Assembly (NCBI RefSeq): GCF_018812025.1
Contig: NC_063051.1
Coordinates: 730,001 to 794,000 of the forward strand
Reading direction: 5' to 3'
Origin: Megalobrama amblycephala
Taxonomy: Eukaryota > Chordata > Actinopteri > Cypriniformes > Xenocyprididae
DNA: 64,000 nucleotides
In this document: one piece after another, positions 1 through 11,690 of the stretch
Numbering within the stretch: the stretch's first letter is position 1
How the letters are laid out: each line of letters opens with the position of its first letter
Position numbers and translations under genes: made by a program
The notes under the pieces: generated by a model
Seen by the model: the letters and a program-made list of their open reading frames with translations, nothing else
Told to the model about the DNA's origin: nothing
The model's database searches: none

Positions 1-190
1 CATTCTAATATGCTGATTGGTTAAAAAAAACAGCATTTATATATTAAAATATAAATCTTTTGTAACATTATAAACATATTTACTGTCACTTTTGATTAAT
101 TTAATGCATCCTTGCTGAATAAAAGTATTAATTTCTTACCCTCCCTCCACAAAAGACAAAGATATCTCACTGACTCCAAACTTTTAGTAC
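1..190 (+). mobile_element. Remnant of a short inverted-end DNA element (ACCGTTCAAAAG family)
   Basis: This is the terminal part of the element seen complete at 16982-17518. It contains the shared stretch TTGTAACATTATAAACATA, then ACTGTCACTTTTGAT and CATCCTTGCTGAATAAAAG, and ends in a decayed terminus (CTCCAAACTTTTAGTAC). An internal deletion removes the middle. The left end is cut by the window. Confidence 0.75.
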
Positions 191-1472
191 ACACATGAGC
201 TCAAATGATTTGTCAGTAAGTATCTTAATTCAAGATATGTGTCTCCTCAGTGTTACTCAGCAACAGAGTGCCGACGATATTTGGTTCCCTGGAGAGGATG
301 AATTTACATAATCAAATGACACAGAAACTGAATTTAATACAGCCAAGCTCAGGAAACAGAAGCTCAGTAAATGGAGGGGGAAAAAGTGCATCTTACAAGC
401 TCATAATGACTGTGAGTGTATTTAGAATCAACGTTTCTCTTGCATTGCCATCTTGGAGCTTGAGCAATGCATTCTGGGATTGACTTCTCTGTGAATGATA
501 TACGCCAATTCTCATTTTAAGTGTTAATTTGATTACATCTACATCGCCGGATACACACACCACACACACACACACACAAGTGACAACAATTCATATTCAT
601 GTATTAATATATTCCCATGAATAATCTGATTATTCAACAGAATCTTTCCCGGCTGTCACTCTCAGGCCATAAATAACCGAAGCGCTGCATGTCCGTCATC
701 CGCCTGTCAATGTTTCTGTGCCTGCTGACTGTTTGAAAGAGGATCAGTGCTGTTGTTTGTGTCCTTTAATGATTCATTACTGCATTTCTAATGTCTTCAG
801 TCTGTCTTAAAGAGGCGAGCGTCTCCATCTCTGTGATGTATGAAAGAATCAGCGTTCTCTCCTCCTCTCCATCTGTTGCCATGAGAGACCGAACGCGATG
901 AAAAGCAAGCCATGGGCGTCTGGCAATGAGCTGGTAATTTCAGATGACATTGATAGCGTCTCGCTACTTCTAAATGTGATGTGTTGAGGTGACGCTCGCA
1001 CCACCCTGGACCGCTGGCGATTCTGCTGATGGTGTGGACGGGCAGATAAATCATACATGCACATTTTTCAAAGCCGTTTCCTGGAGGTCATTAAGATGCA
1101 CCAGTCGAGGACAGGCAAACGTCATCTGTAGCTTCATCAAGACACACACAGTCTCACAGGGAAACACACTCTAGTAATGTTTTCATTACACCTCAGAATG
1201 TTTCTCAGAGGCCGTTTTAACCTCGTTTTGAAGGATTCTGTAAAGCCTTCATTATCTTTGAGTGTCTCTGATGGCTTTTCACATAATGTGCTTGGATTTT
1301 AAATAAGAAAACCTTCGATTTTAATGTATGCATTCAATTAATGTTACTGTCAATTTACCTGGCTGTTGCCTTTTATGCCTTTCAGCAAGTTCAAATATTA
1401 CATTCGGGTGAATCTCACTAAATCTGTAAAAAACTTACTTGTGTCTCAATGCAATGCAAAATCAAAAACAGT

Positions 1473-1790
1473 GTTATTATCGTTAACTAAAACTATTAAA
1501 AATGTTTTATTAATTGAAATAAATATAAAATAAAATTAATATAAAATATTAGATGAAAAATGTAAACTAAACAAAAACTCTGAACTGAAATAAGTTTAAG
1601 TATGAAAAATTACTAACTGAAATAAAAGTAAAACTGAAATAGTAATAAATTAAAACTATTTAGAAATAATAAAAACAAAAACTAATAAAAATGACAAACA
1701 AAATGATTAAATATTAAACAAAAATTTTACTAAAAACTGGAAATAAAAGCTAATTCAAAATATTAATAAAAGAAAGTAACTACTATGTTA
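1473..1790 (+). mobile_element. AT-rich dispersed repeat (ACTAAAACTATTAAAA family)
   Basis: A run rich in AAAACTAAAA, ACTGAAATAA and GCTAATTCAAAATATT words. Matching material recurs at 46385-46470 with 46900-47010, and in reverse around 11460-11530 with 11730-11810. Such A-rich strings are frequent in cyprinid introns. I see no coding content and no clear end repeats. Confidence 0.55.
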
Positions 1791-3587
1791 ATTATGTTTT
1801 GCATTACAAAAATGAAGCCCAATTATAAGACCATTAAGATGTTTTGAACTGACATTTTCATGAAAATTAAGCCCTTTTTCACCTCACATTTTAATTACTC
1901 TAATATACAAAAATTGTGAAAATAATATTAATTGCATTATTTAATTTGTGATTTTTTAAAAAAAAAAACTAATTATATTATTTAAGTGTTAATGTATATA
2001 TGCATCATGCTAGCATTTCATTTATTCTTATTTTATTTTAAAAAAAACTTCATTTTATGATAATCTAATGAGCCCTGAGAATAATAGGAATCACAATAAA
2101 CCTCAAAAGTAAAACATCTGGACACATTATGCAATGAAAACTGGGAGCTAAATTGTCATGAAAAAATGCAATGCAAAAAAAATTCTTCATAGTCCTAAAA
2201 ATATCTGATCAAATTATTGTTTTGTCTGCGCTTTTGTATTCTGTGTCCTTCAAACATGTGATCCAAACATACTTGAGGTTGCCAAATCCTTCAAAGCAAG
2301 GCTTAAAACGTCACTAGAGCAATTAGAGAGACACCAGAAAAGAAAGGCGGCCTAAAAATGACTACTGGATGACATTCTACAGGCTGTTCTAGAATCAGTT
2401 TCTGTGTTCAGATGCAAAACAAAATGCTAAAACTCAACAACACAAGAAAATACTTTTTACAACATTTTGAAATTATCATATTCTTCTCCACTTTTGACAT
2501 AAACATACGTAAACATATTTCTGCACGTGAGCACATTCTATAAGCCCTAATCATGAAGACAGCTCATCAACTGCTCTCAGCTTATTAGACATAATCAAAA
2601 AAACACTGTTCATGTCAATGGACACAGCGTGTACTCAGATGGAACCGCATGCTGACCTAAAGCAGCTCTTCTATGTGTAGCAATCACCTGTTGCTGGACA
2701 ACATCTAGGCGAGGTGCTTTTAGCTTCAGTGTTTTTGTCTGAAAGCAACTGGATGCTTTTTAAATGGATACATCATGTTGCTGAAATCTTTGTTTGGTGG
2801 ATTAAACTACAACACTCAAAGTGACAGAAGAGCTTTTATACAAATGGTGGGAGAGGTTTTCCTGATGGATCGAAACTTGTAGATGCTGCTTTCTTTATAC
2901 GGATGAAAACAAGTGCTGCTTACCATTTTCTTGAAATAGCATGTGCAACATGACGCATTATACAACCATAAATGCAGATAAATCAGTAGTACACCTCACC
3001 ACCTTGCATGTTTAATATGGCAAGTGGTATCCAGTTATTATTTCTGAATTATTTCTAAAATGCTATTTTTTATTTTATTTTAATATGATTGTGTGTAAAA
3101 AATTCATAACTCTTCAGTCTGATTTAATAATAACCTTAAGGTCATTGAGCACAGTAAGTGATCTGCTGTCACAGCTGAGCATATATTGGCAATTTGAATG
3201 CCGTTCACACTTCGAGAGTTGTGTTGTAGCATGCAATTCCAAACACAACCAGAGCATGTCTATGTGTGTGAGAGAGAAAGAGAGATGAAGAATTAGAAAA
3301 GAATGAGACTCCTGAGCTCATGATAAAAATAGCACTTCCACAGGCGCTAGAGAATCTAGGTTGCACACGCAAACATACAAATCACATACCAATTAGCATG
3401 TACACTGAAGTGCATGGCATGCCTGGTTACATGTACATATGTGCACGCGAAGGCATGCACACGGATGAAAGAGATGCATGTTAATCGGTGAGTCTTTGAG
3501 AATGTGACGGCATGCAAATGTGGGACATGCAAATTCAGAATCATTGAAAATTAACATCAGATGTGTGTATGCGGCAGGATGATAACT

Positions 3588-3668
3588 TAGGGCTGGGTAT
3601 TGCTTGAATTTTAGCGATTCCAATTCTGATTCTGTTTATCAATTCCTAGTTTCAATTCCAATAGTTAA
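3588..3668 (+). mobile_element. Short transposon-like terminus (GGGCTGGGTAT)
   Basis: Begins GGGCTGGGTATTGCTTG and continues with repeated GATTC and CAATTC words. This resembles a terminus I have seen commonly in teleost DNA elements. No partner end was located, so it is a remnant at best. Confidence 0.35.
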
Positions 3669-3699
3669 AAAAAAGAAGTCCAACATTTAGTGCTTTGCT

Positions 3700-6600
3700 T
3701 TCCCACTAGTACTTTTGGTGCGCACCCTGGTTCTGCTGACGTCAGAGTTCGGTTCGTCTCGATGATGTAAACGCTGTTTTCCACAAACAGTAGCACAGTC
3801 CTGTTAAAAGGGTGGTCTGGGGTATGATTCATGTGAACTCCGGTACAGTTTGCTGCTGATATGAAAGCAACGGTACTAAATCACAGAAGTGAACCTCTAT
3901 TGATGATGTATGATTTGATAAACTGTGTGCTTGTGCTTGTTCTCACTCACTCTTCTGAAAAGCATGACTGACGCACTGCAAGGCATGTATATCTCATTTC
4001 TGCTGGCCTGGACTTCAGCAGAAATACTCTCCCTCGTTCTTTGGAACATTTGCAGTACATTTGCGGCAGATAGAAGCAAGTGCCATTATGTACTGATGTT
4101 TTGAAAACAAAACCAAAGGTTCAAAAAACAAAATATGAAAGTGAGGTGAGCAATGCTGTGCATTTAACCGCCTTCTCCTGCGTCGTTGTTACCAAGTGTA
4201 ATGGAGGCAATCTAGTAGGAGCTGTGCATGTAAACCTTTAATTATACTCTCCGTGAGTATAACGGAGGCAAGCTACCGACTGACGCTAGAGGCTGCGGTC
4301 TTTAGCATCCCTTGTTAGCATGCCCACCTCCCATGCCAGAGACGCCAGTTTAAATCCCACTCAGAGCGGGTCGAATAGGATTGGTTATATTTGGTGCCGT
4401 GACCCGGATAGGAGTGAGGTTTAGGGGGGTGAGTGTAATGGAGGCAGTAAGAGCTGTGTGTGTAAACCTCACTCCCCTGGCCTCAAGTGGCGCGCTAGGG
4501 ACTGACGCTAGAGGCTGTGGTCTTTAGCATCCCTTGTTAGCATGCCCGCCTCCCATGACGAAGACCGGTTCAAATCCCGCTCAGACCGGGTCGAGTAGGA
4601 CCGGTTGCATTTGGTGCCATGACCCGGATGGAAGTGAGGTTTAGGGGGTGAGTATAACAGAGGCAAGTTACCAACTGACGCTAGAAGCTGCGGTCTTTAG
4701 CATCCCTTGTTAGCACGCCCGCCTCCCATGCCTCCCATGCCGGTTCAAATCCCGCTCAGAGTGGGTCGAGTAGGACCGGTTGCATTTGGTGCCGTGACCT
4801 GGATAGGAGTGAGGTTTAGGGGGTGAGTGTAATTGGAGGCAGTAAGAGCTGTGTGTGTAAACCTCACTCCCCTGGCCTCAAGTGGCGCTAGGGACTGACG
4901 CTAGAGGCTGTGGTCTTTAGCATCCCTTGCTAGCATGCCCGCCTCGCATGCCAGAGATGCCGGTTCAAATCCTGCTCAAAGCGGGTCGAGTAGGACTGGT
5001 AACATTTGGTGCCTTGACCCGGATGGGAGTGAGGTTTATAGGGGGTCGAGTGTAATGGAAGCAGTAAGAGCTGTATGTGTAAACCTCACTCCCCTGGCCT
5101 CAAAAGGCACGCTAGGGACTGTTGCTAAAGGCTGCGGTCTTTAGCATCCTTTTTAGCATGCCCGCCTCCCATGACGAAGACCGGTTCAAATCCCGCTCAG
5201 ACCGGGTCGAGTAGGACTGGTTGCATTTGGTGCCATGACCCGGATGGAAGTGAGGTTTAGGGGGGTGAGTATAACAGAGGCAAGTTACCAACTGACGCTA
5301 GAAGCTGCGGTCTTTAGCATCCCTTGTTAGCACGCCCGCCTCCCATGCCTCCCATGCCGGTTCAAATCCCGCTCAGAGTGGGTCGAGTAGGACCGGTTGC
5401 ATTTGGTGCCGTGACCCGGATAGGAGTGAGGTTTAGGGGGTGAGTGTAATGGAGGCAGTAAGAGCTGTGTGTGTAAACCTCACTCCCCTGGCCTCAAGTG
5501 GCATGCTAGGGACTGACGCTAGAGGCTGTGGTCTTTAGCATCCCTTGTTAGCATGCCCGCCTCCCATGTCGAAGGCGCTGGTTCAAATCCCTCTCAGAGC
5601 AGGTAGAGTAGGATCGGTTATATTTGGTGCTGTGACCCGGATAGGAGTGAGGTTTAGGGGGGTGAGTGTAATGGAGGCAGTAAGAGCTGTGTGTGTAAAC
5701 CTCACTCCCCTGGCCTCAAAAGGCACGCTAGCGACTGACGCTAGAGGCTGCGGTCTTTAGCATCCTTGTTAGCATGCCCACCTCCCATGTCAAAGACACC
5801 GGTTCAAATCCCGCTCAGAGTGGGTCGAGTAGGACCGGTTGCATTTGGTGCCATGACCCAGATGGGAGTGAGGTTTAGGGGGGTGAGTATAAAAGAGGCA
5901 AGCTACCAACTGACGCTAGAAGCTGCGGTCTTTAGCATCCCTTGTTAGCACGCCCGCCTCCAATGCCGGAGACAGCGGTTCAAATCCTGCTCAGAGCGGG
6001 TCGAGTAGGACCGGTTGCATTTTGTGCCGTGACCCGGATAGGAGTGAGGTTTAGGGGGTGAGTGTAATGGAGGCAGTAAGAGCTGTGTGTGTAAACCTCA
6101 CTCCCCTGGCCTCAAGTGGCGCTAGGGACTGATGCTAGAGGCTGCGGTCTTTAGCATCCTTGTTAGCATGCCCGCTTCCCATGTTGAAGACACCGGTTCA
6201 AATCCTGCTCAGAGCGGGTTGAGTAGAACCAGTTATATTTGGTGCGATGACCCGGATGGGAGTGAGGTTTAGGGGGGTGATTATAATGGACGCTAGCATT
6301 TGACGCTATAGGCTATGGACTTTAGCATCAAGGCTATGGGCTATGGTCTTTAGCATCCCTTGTTAGCATGCCCGGCTCGCATGCCGGAGACGACGGTTCA
6401 AATCCCTGAGTAGGGCTGGTTATATTTGGTGCCGTGACCCGGATGGGAGTGAGGTTTAGAGGGGTGAGTTTAACGGAGGCAAGATAGTAAGATCTGTGTG
6501 TGTAAACCCTCAAGTGGTGCACTAGAAACTGCAGTCTTCAGCGTCCTTGTTAGCACGCCTGCCTCCCATGCCGGAGACGACTGTTTGAGTCCCACTTGGA

Positions 6601-6778
6601 GCGGGTCAAGTAGGACCAGTTACGTAAGCAACAGGGGTAAATAACTGCTGCTTTCATGATGCAAGCATACTGCAGTTCGGACCCAAATATTATAATGTGA
6701 ACACAACTGAGTGGGGGCAGGGGAGAAATCAAACTCGGGTTCAGACCAGGCAATCAAACCAAGTGTGAAAGCACCCTT
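3700..6778. mobile_element. Possible decayed DNA transposon enclosing the tRNA-like array
   Basis: The left side holds GGTGCGCACCCTGGTTC, AGAGTTCGGTTCGTC and GATGTAAACGCTG. Reversed, the right side at 6660-6778 gives GGGTGCTTTCACACTTGG, GTCTGAACCCGAG and a GTGTTCACA word. The two therefore look like opposite arms of one element with many mismatches. The tandem array lies between them. The pairing is a judgement by eye and the outer limits are soft. Confidence 0.4.
4160..6620 (+). repeat. Tandem array of tRNA-like monomers with ~617-bp higher-order period
   Basis: Twelve monomers each carry a T-loop/B-box word (GGTTCAAATCC or a variant) preceded by GCCTCCCATGCCGGAGAC. That resembles the anticodon arm and T-arm of tRNA-Gly(CCC). 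The B-box words start near 4347, 4567, 4742, 4962, 5183, 5359, 5580, 5801, 5977, 6195, 6395 and 6582. Spacings alternate about 220, 175 and 221 bp, so three monomers make a unit of 616-618 bp repeated almost three times. Long monomers contain an extra segment with AAACCTCACTCCCCTGGCC; short ones lack it and instead repeat CCTCCCATG. The D-arm part is compressed (TTAGCATGCCCG), so these are not functional tRNA genes. The consensus suggests a tRNA-derived SINE amplified in tandem. Confidence 0.8.
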
Positions 6779-7003
6779 TGATAAAATTTGAAAAATATTT
6801 ATTCTGTCTTTTGCAAAATATTTTGTTGCAGCTGAACAAAAATCAGCAGCCTAAAGAACACTTACTCAAGGAACTTACCACAGCAAAAACAACTAGCGTA
6901 ACTAATATACATTTCAACCATTATTAAAGACAAGCGAACAGTCAGTAATAAAATAAGAACAAATAAATTAGCAATAGCACATATTGCATGGTGTGTGACT
7001 CAC

Positions 7004-7150
7004 CGTGGAGCAGCACATGAGGACGATGATGAAGGCTTCAATGACCCCGCCGATGCCAACCATCCAGGTCATCCTGAGAAACAGAATCACGCCCAGGATG
7101 TTCTGCAGGCAGGGCAGGTAGACGCCCATGAGCGTTCCCATCCGTGGAGC
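7004..7150 (-). CDS. slc12a5: K-Cl cotransporter exon, TM1-TM2 region (KCC2-like)
   Basis: This is an internal coding exon of a cation-chloride cotransporter that exports K+ and Cl- together across the plasma membrane. It is 147 nt, exactly 49 codons, running from [20 protein letters not shown] to a final CCST. It has an acceptor (TTCACAG) and a donor (GTGAGT) on the minus strand. The [10 protein letters not shown] stretch is the KCC signature at the start of membrane helix 1; its Asn-Ile pair lies where KCC structures place backbone K+ contacts (family knowledge). The remainder forms TM1 and the start of TM2. It continues in frame from the exon at 22523-22654. Compared with the mammalian KCC2 I recall, several membrane residues differ (ILG for IFG, RMTW for [12 protein letters not shown] for IAGIMESF), so a diverged fish paralogue is possible. 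KCC4 shares ILG and is the main alternative for this exon alone. The next exon, expected to begin TMLTAIS, is not seen before the left edge. Confidence 0.93.
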
Positions 7151-8034
7151 CTGTGAACACACAAACACACACGCTTACAGAATGCACAGCAGTCTATTAG
7201 ATGAACAAGATCTGATTAGATCTGTTCCGTTGATCAGCTTCATGCTTTCATTTTGTTGTTCAGCAACCAAAACACATGTTGTAATCTCTCGAGTGTAAAA
7301 ACAATAATGCAAATATTATTGTTGTGATAAAGAAAGCGAGATAATGAATCCATGGAAAAATGGAAATATCATGGAATATTAAAATTGATTTCCAAGTCTG
7401 GATAATAGTAATGCAAAATAATAAAAGTCACAGAAATGTATATAGTCTGAGTATATATTATGCCCTAAAACATTTAATGGGCTAGAAATGGCTTTTTTTA
7501 AAAGTGCACTCGCAATAAAAATGATTTTTAAAAATCATTGTCTTGCAATCACAAATAATGGAAATGGAAGGTGTGGGAAAATTATAAACCATCTTCCAAA
7601 CATGAATGTGTTGTACTTGAGGTGACGTGTGCTGTTACTTTACTAAGTGATCAGATACAATTTTCATCTGGTAGACAATAAAAACACGTTATCTAAAATG
7701 GTTATCTAAAAACCAAAATGTCAGTAAGAAACCACATAAGAACACTCTAAAATCATCCACAACATCCGAGAATCCACTCAGAACACCATAGCATCGTGGC
7801 TGTGAGTATTTCATGGGCAAACACGACTCACATTTACTTCAGAAAATGTAAAAATCCAGTTATAATCTAGCAGAGCAGTTTAAACCCTGTGATCAACAAG
7901 ACTGTTAATTAGCATAAATAGATGACTCTCCTCTCCGCACCCTAAACATTCACTGCCATTGTGTTCGCTGTGTGTAGAGTTTGTTTCAAAGGCTTTGAAT
8001 ATGAGCCAATGTCATATTCAAAGAGAAAGTCTGT

Positions 8035-8335
8035 GTATGTGTGTGCACGCGTTTTTGTGACATATCAGGACACAAATGTGTATAATGACATAGGTATTAC
8101 AAAAAGAGGTGACTTATGAGGACATTACCCATGTCCTCACTTTTCAAAAGGCTTATAAATTATACAGAATGAGTTTTTGTGAGAAAATAAAAGTGTGCAC
8201 AGGGTAGGTTTAGGGGTAGGGTTGGTGTAGGGGGATAGAAAATACGGTTTGTACAGTATAAAAACCATTACGCCTATGGAATGTCCCCACAATTCACAAA
8301 AACGAACGTGTGTGTGTGTGTGTGGAGTGGCCATG
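8035..8335 (-). mobile_element. Short DNA element bounded by CA/TG tracts (copy 1)
   Basis: Includes CACTTTTCAAAAGGCTTAT, GGTTTAGGGGTAGGG and TACAGTATAAAAACCATTA, then GGAATGTCCCCACAATTC. The same words occur in reverse in the two adjacent copies at 45425-46015. The overlapping open frames are shadows of this repeat. Confidence 0.7.
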
Positions 8336-8579
8336 TAATTACTAACACACAGAGAGTAAATGTCTGCCAGCTTGATAAATGGTGAGTGTGCGGGTCTGTG
8401 TGCGCATGTCCATCAACACGGCATCCAAAAACACCTTCACTGAAATATGTCCTGTCCTTGTTCAAGGATACTGTCAATAAAATGCAATTATCCCAGCGTC
8501 CAAAAAGGGCAAACAGGCAAACTCGGTTCACCAGGCTCAACAAATCCAGTGGATGTTGTGGAAGGTACAGGACGACGGG

Positions 8580-8580
<1 letters not shown>

Positions 8581-8619
<39 letters not shown>
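8581..8619. repeat. (CA)n microsatellite
   Basis: About nineteen uninterrupted CA units. The histidine/threonine and cysteine/valine open frames here are artefacts of this tract. Confidence 0.95.
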
Positions 8620-8623
<4 letters not shown>

Positions 8624-9488
8624 TCAAGGGCTTGTCAAAGCACTTTTCAATTCACACAGTTGATTAAATGTGATCTAATGGGCGTCTGAGTGAGAGTCCC
8701 ACGTGAGTCTTTGGAGTTCAGACCTGAAAACATGCACTGAATAACTGAGTAGCGTTCACTCACTCACTTTACTGTAACTATCATAAGAACTGTGTGCAAC
8801 TAGTACTGTTTCCCTTCTAGTGATATTCTGGTGCCTAAACGACCCTAAAAAGCAGTGCAAAAAATGCCAAATTAAATAATAAAATAATAAATGAATTTGA
8901 TTTAAAAAAAAATAAAAAAAATAAAATTTGATTAAAATAAATGAATTCAAAATCATTCAAATAAATACAATTTGATGTAATCAAATAAATACATTTCATT
9001 TAAATAATTAAACAATACATCTAACAGTATATGGTACTATAGGGAGTAGAAAAAACCACGTAATGATGCAGCTTTTTGCATTTGTAAAATGACATTAAAA
9101 AAATGTCATAAAAAATAGCAGATTAGCATTAATTATATATAATATACTATAACTACTTCTTTTTGAACATGGTGTTCTTTCAAGTATCTTGGAGGACTAT
9201 ATAAATACCATTTTAATTGTGATATGGACATTCAACTATTCACATGTTTATATCAGCTCTTTTATGACAGCTCTGAATATGACTCATCCAACCAGAATCT
9301 AAAGCCAGAACTACATGTTTTATAAATTAGAGCTAATTACAGTAATTGTCATTAACTATTATATTTGGGAGACAATCTGACATGCTGAAAGGAGCAAAGA
9401 CAATAAGAACCACAGAGAGAAAAGATGCTTCCCTGCGGCATATTTTTAACCTTCATGACAGACTGAGATTAGGACCCTTCAGATGGGA

Positions 9489-9489
<1 letters not shown>

Positions 9490-9546
<57 letters not shown>

Positions 9547-9575
9547 CGCACACACACACACACACACGCACACAC

Positions 9576-9649
<74 letters not shown>

Positions 9650-9685
9650 ACACACACACACACACTCACACACACACACACACAC
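9490..9685. repeat. Long (CA)n microsatellite, interrupted
   Basis: Nearly 200 bp of CA units with occasional CG and CT interruptions, the longest CA tract in the window. Open frames on both strands across it are low-complexity artefacts. Confidence 0.97.
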
Positions 9686-10599
9686 CAGAGCAAGTCATCC
9701 ATACGCTCGAAGCGACAGCAGATGGCAAACTGGGAAACAAGACTTTTAATTTAATTAACCTGAAATAAATAAGAAGGCCTGAATAATGCATGTCACTAAA
9801 TTCAATATCAGCCATGCAAATGTGCAATTCTGTGTGGGATAATTTGATTTCTGAAGCAAGGATTAATTCCAGTATTAATGTAATCTAATATAATGTGGCT
9901 TTATGCATCACGTCTAAACAACGGCAATAATTATGTTCTATGATAAGGTCCTAAATGAAGTGAACCTCACACATCTGTGGTTTACATGCAAGCGTTAAAA
10001 ATTAGGCTTTTTATTAAGTCTGTATATAATGCATATTTTTTTTTATAAATAACTTAAATTAATAGTATTTTAATAATAATAAATCATAATAAGTTTCCAT
10101 AAAAAACAGTAACCACAGTTATATTTCAATTCTTGCATAATGTCATGTCATTAAAGAGTATAATGCATGATGCATTTATTGAGTTCTGATACATTACATG
10201 TTAAAAACGTAACCATGAATAGGTACGTATTATATTGCATCGTAAATATGGTTACAGCAGGTATTTACAAGAACAAAACTGATTATACGGCATTATAATA
10301 TCTTTACAAAATTATATACACAGTCTTTATATAAAATGTTACTGAATGTGCATCTACACCAAATATGAACAGTATATTGAACAAAGGCACAGAGGAGGCA
10401 AACAGAAAACACTGATGTCTTCTAGATATGATTCATTTGGTTATTGTTCTCAGACAGACTCTGATCAACATCCTCAGATACTTGAACAAACTATAAATCA
10501 AAGCGACTACGGCTTGAAGCACATCTCTGGACCAATGAGACTTGCTACACTTGAAGGAAACTCTAACGCCCCTTTCAGGTTTGTTACACAATAACACAT

Positions 10600-10977
10600 C
10601 AGAAAGGCACTCACAATGTGTCGGCCAGTAAAAACAATCTGGTGCAGTGTGTTAAGTTTAGCGGCGAGGTTGTGAATTGCAATATAAAGAAGCTATGGTG
10701 GCCAACATAGGACGAAAATGTCATCATCTGAGACAGTAGAGAGAAGCCAAGCAAATTGTCCATTTAGGGCTACCGTAGAAATATGTTGGCGCAAAATGGC
10801 AACTTAACATGTAAGGGGACCCACGGTGTATGTAGATAGAAATGGCTCATTCTAAGATAATAAAAACATAACGGTTCATTATGTAAGGTCTTATACACCA
10901 CTGAAAACATAGTTATGTATATTATATTGCATTTCTGTCAATAGATCCTCCTAAAATGTACACATTGCACCTTTAAA
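10600..10977 (+). mobile_element. Probable short DNA element ending in TTGCACCTTTAA
   Basis: The right part (ACACCACTGAAAACATAG, ATATTGCATTTCTGTCA, CACATTGCACCTTTAA) matches a terminus I recall as frequent in cyprinid genomes. The left limit is uncertain. There is no coding potential of its own. Confidence 0.45.
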
Positions 10978-11611
10978 TTCAAAGCTCATCTTAGTATGAA
11001 GTACCACAGACATAAATGATGATTCTGACATTCCAGAGTTTTGGCTACTTCTTAACTATTAAACTTTGAGAAAACGTTAAAAAAAGAAAAACACATTTAA
11101 GCAACATTTAACAATATGATAAAAGGTGATTTTAAAATTCAAGACAAAACTGATGTAGCTGTAAAATAAAGTTGTCCAAAACAATAAAATAAAAATTACT
11201 ATTATATACTATTAGTATTGGGGTATTTTTTGTGAAGTTTACTTTCGTTATAATATGCTAATGTTGTCCATATTTAAATAGATGATGCTCTTCTCCTCTA
11301 TAATTTTTATTTTTAATAGATTTCAAAAATATCAAATATATATATAATTTCATATATTTATATTTATATATATTTTCTGTTTTCACTTTAATTTTAGGTA
11401 AAATTTTAGGAAATTGGTTGTGTTTTTGTCATTTTTATTATTATTATTTTTTTTAAAGTGCACTTAGTTTTTTGTAGTCTATATAGTTTTAGTTTATTTA
11501 GTTTTAGTTATTTTAGTAATTTATATTAGTAATATAAATTTATATAATATAAAATATAATAATAAAATTTATATAATATATAATATAAAAGTTATATTAG
11601 TAATATAATTA

Positions 11612-11612
<1 letters not shown>

Positions 11613-11688
<76 letters not shown>
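11613..11688. repeat. (TA)n microsatellite
   Basis: About 38 TA units. It is embedded in the reverse-oriented AT-rich dispersed repeat whose halves lie at about 11460-11530 and 11730-11810. Confidence 0.95.

Positions 11689-11690
<2 letters not shown>

Larger units (their letters stand above)
1..7003 (-). other. Intron downstream of the TM1 exon, runs off the left edge
   Basis: The donor GTGAGT lies at 7003-6998. The following exon, expected to encode the conserved TMLTAISMSAIATNG segment, was not seen in the seven kilobases to the left edge. The interval holds transposon remnants and a large tRNA-like tandem array. Stretches 191-1470 and 1790-3580 show no gene or clear repeat apart from a CA-rich patch at 558-580. 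Confidence 0.75.

Noticed and set aside
4935..5948. Several 60-71-codon plus-strand frames in the tRNA-like array
   Set aside because: They are the same repeat monomer read in frame three times. They carry no conserved protein feature beyond the repeat.
7004..7150. Assignment of the gene to KCC4 (slc12a7) from QNILG alone
   Set aside because: The two upstream exons carry [16 protein letters not shown] and [10 protein letters not shown], which fit KCC2 and not KCC4. KCC4 is kept only as an alternative for this exon.
9346..9768. Open frame of 140 codons across the long CA tract, and reverse-strand Cys/Val frames
   Set aside because: Made almost entirely of (CA)n translation; no protein family and no splice context.
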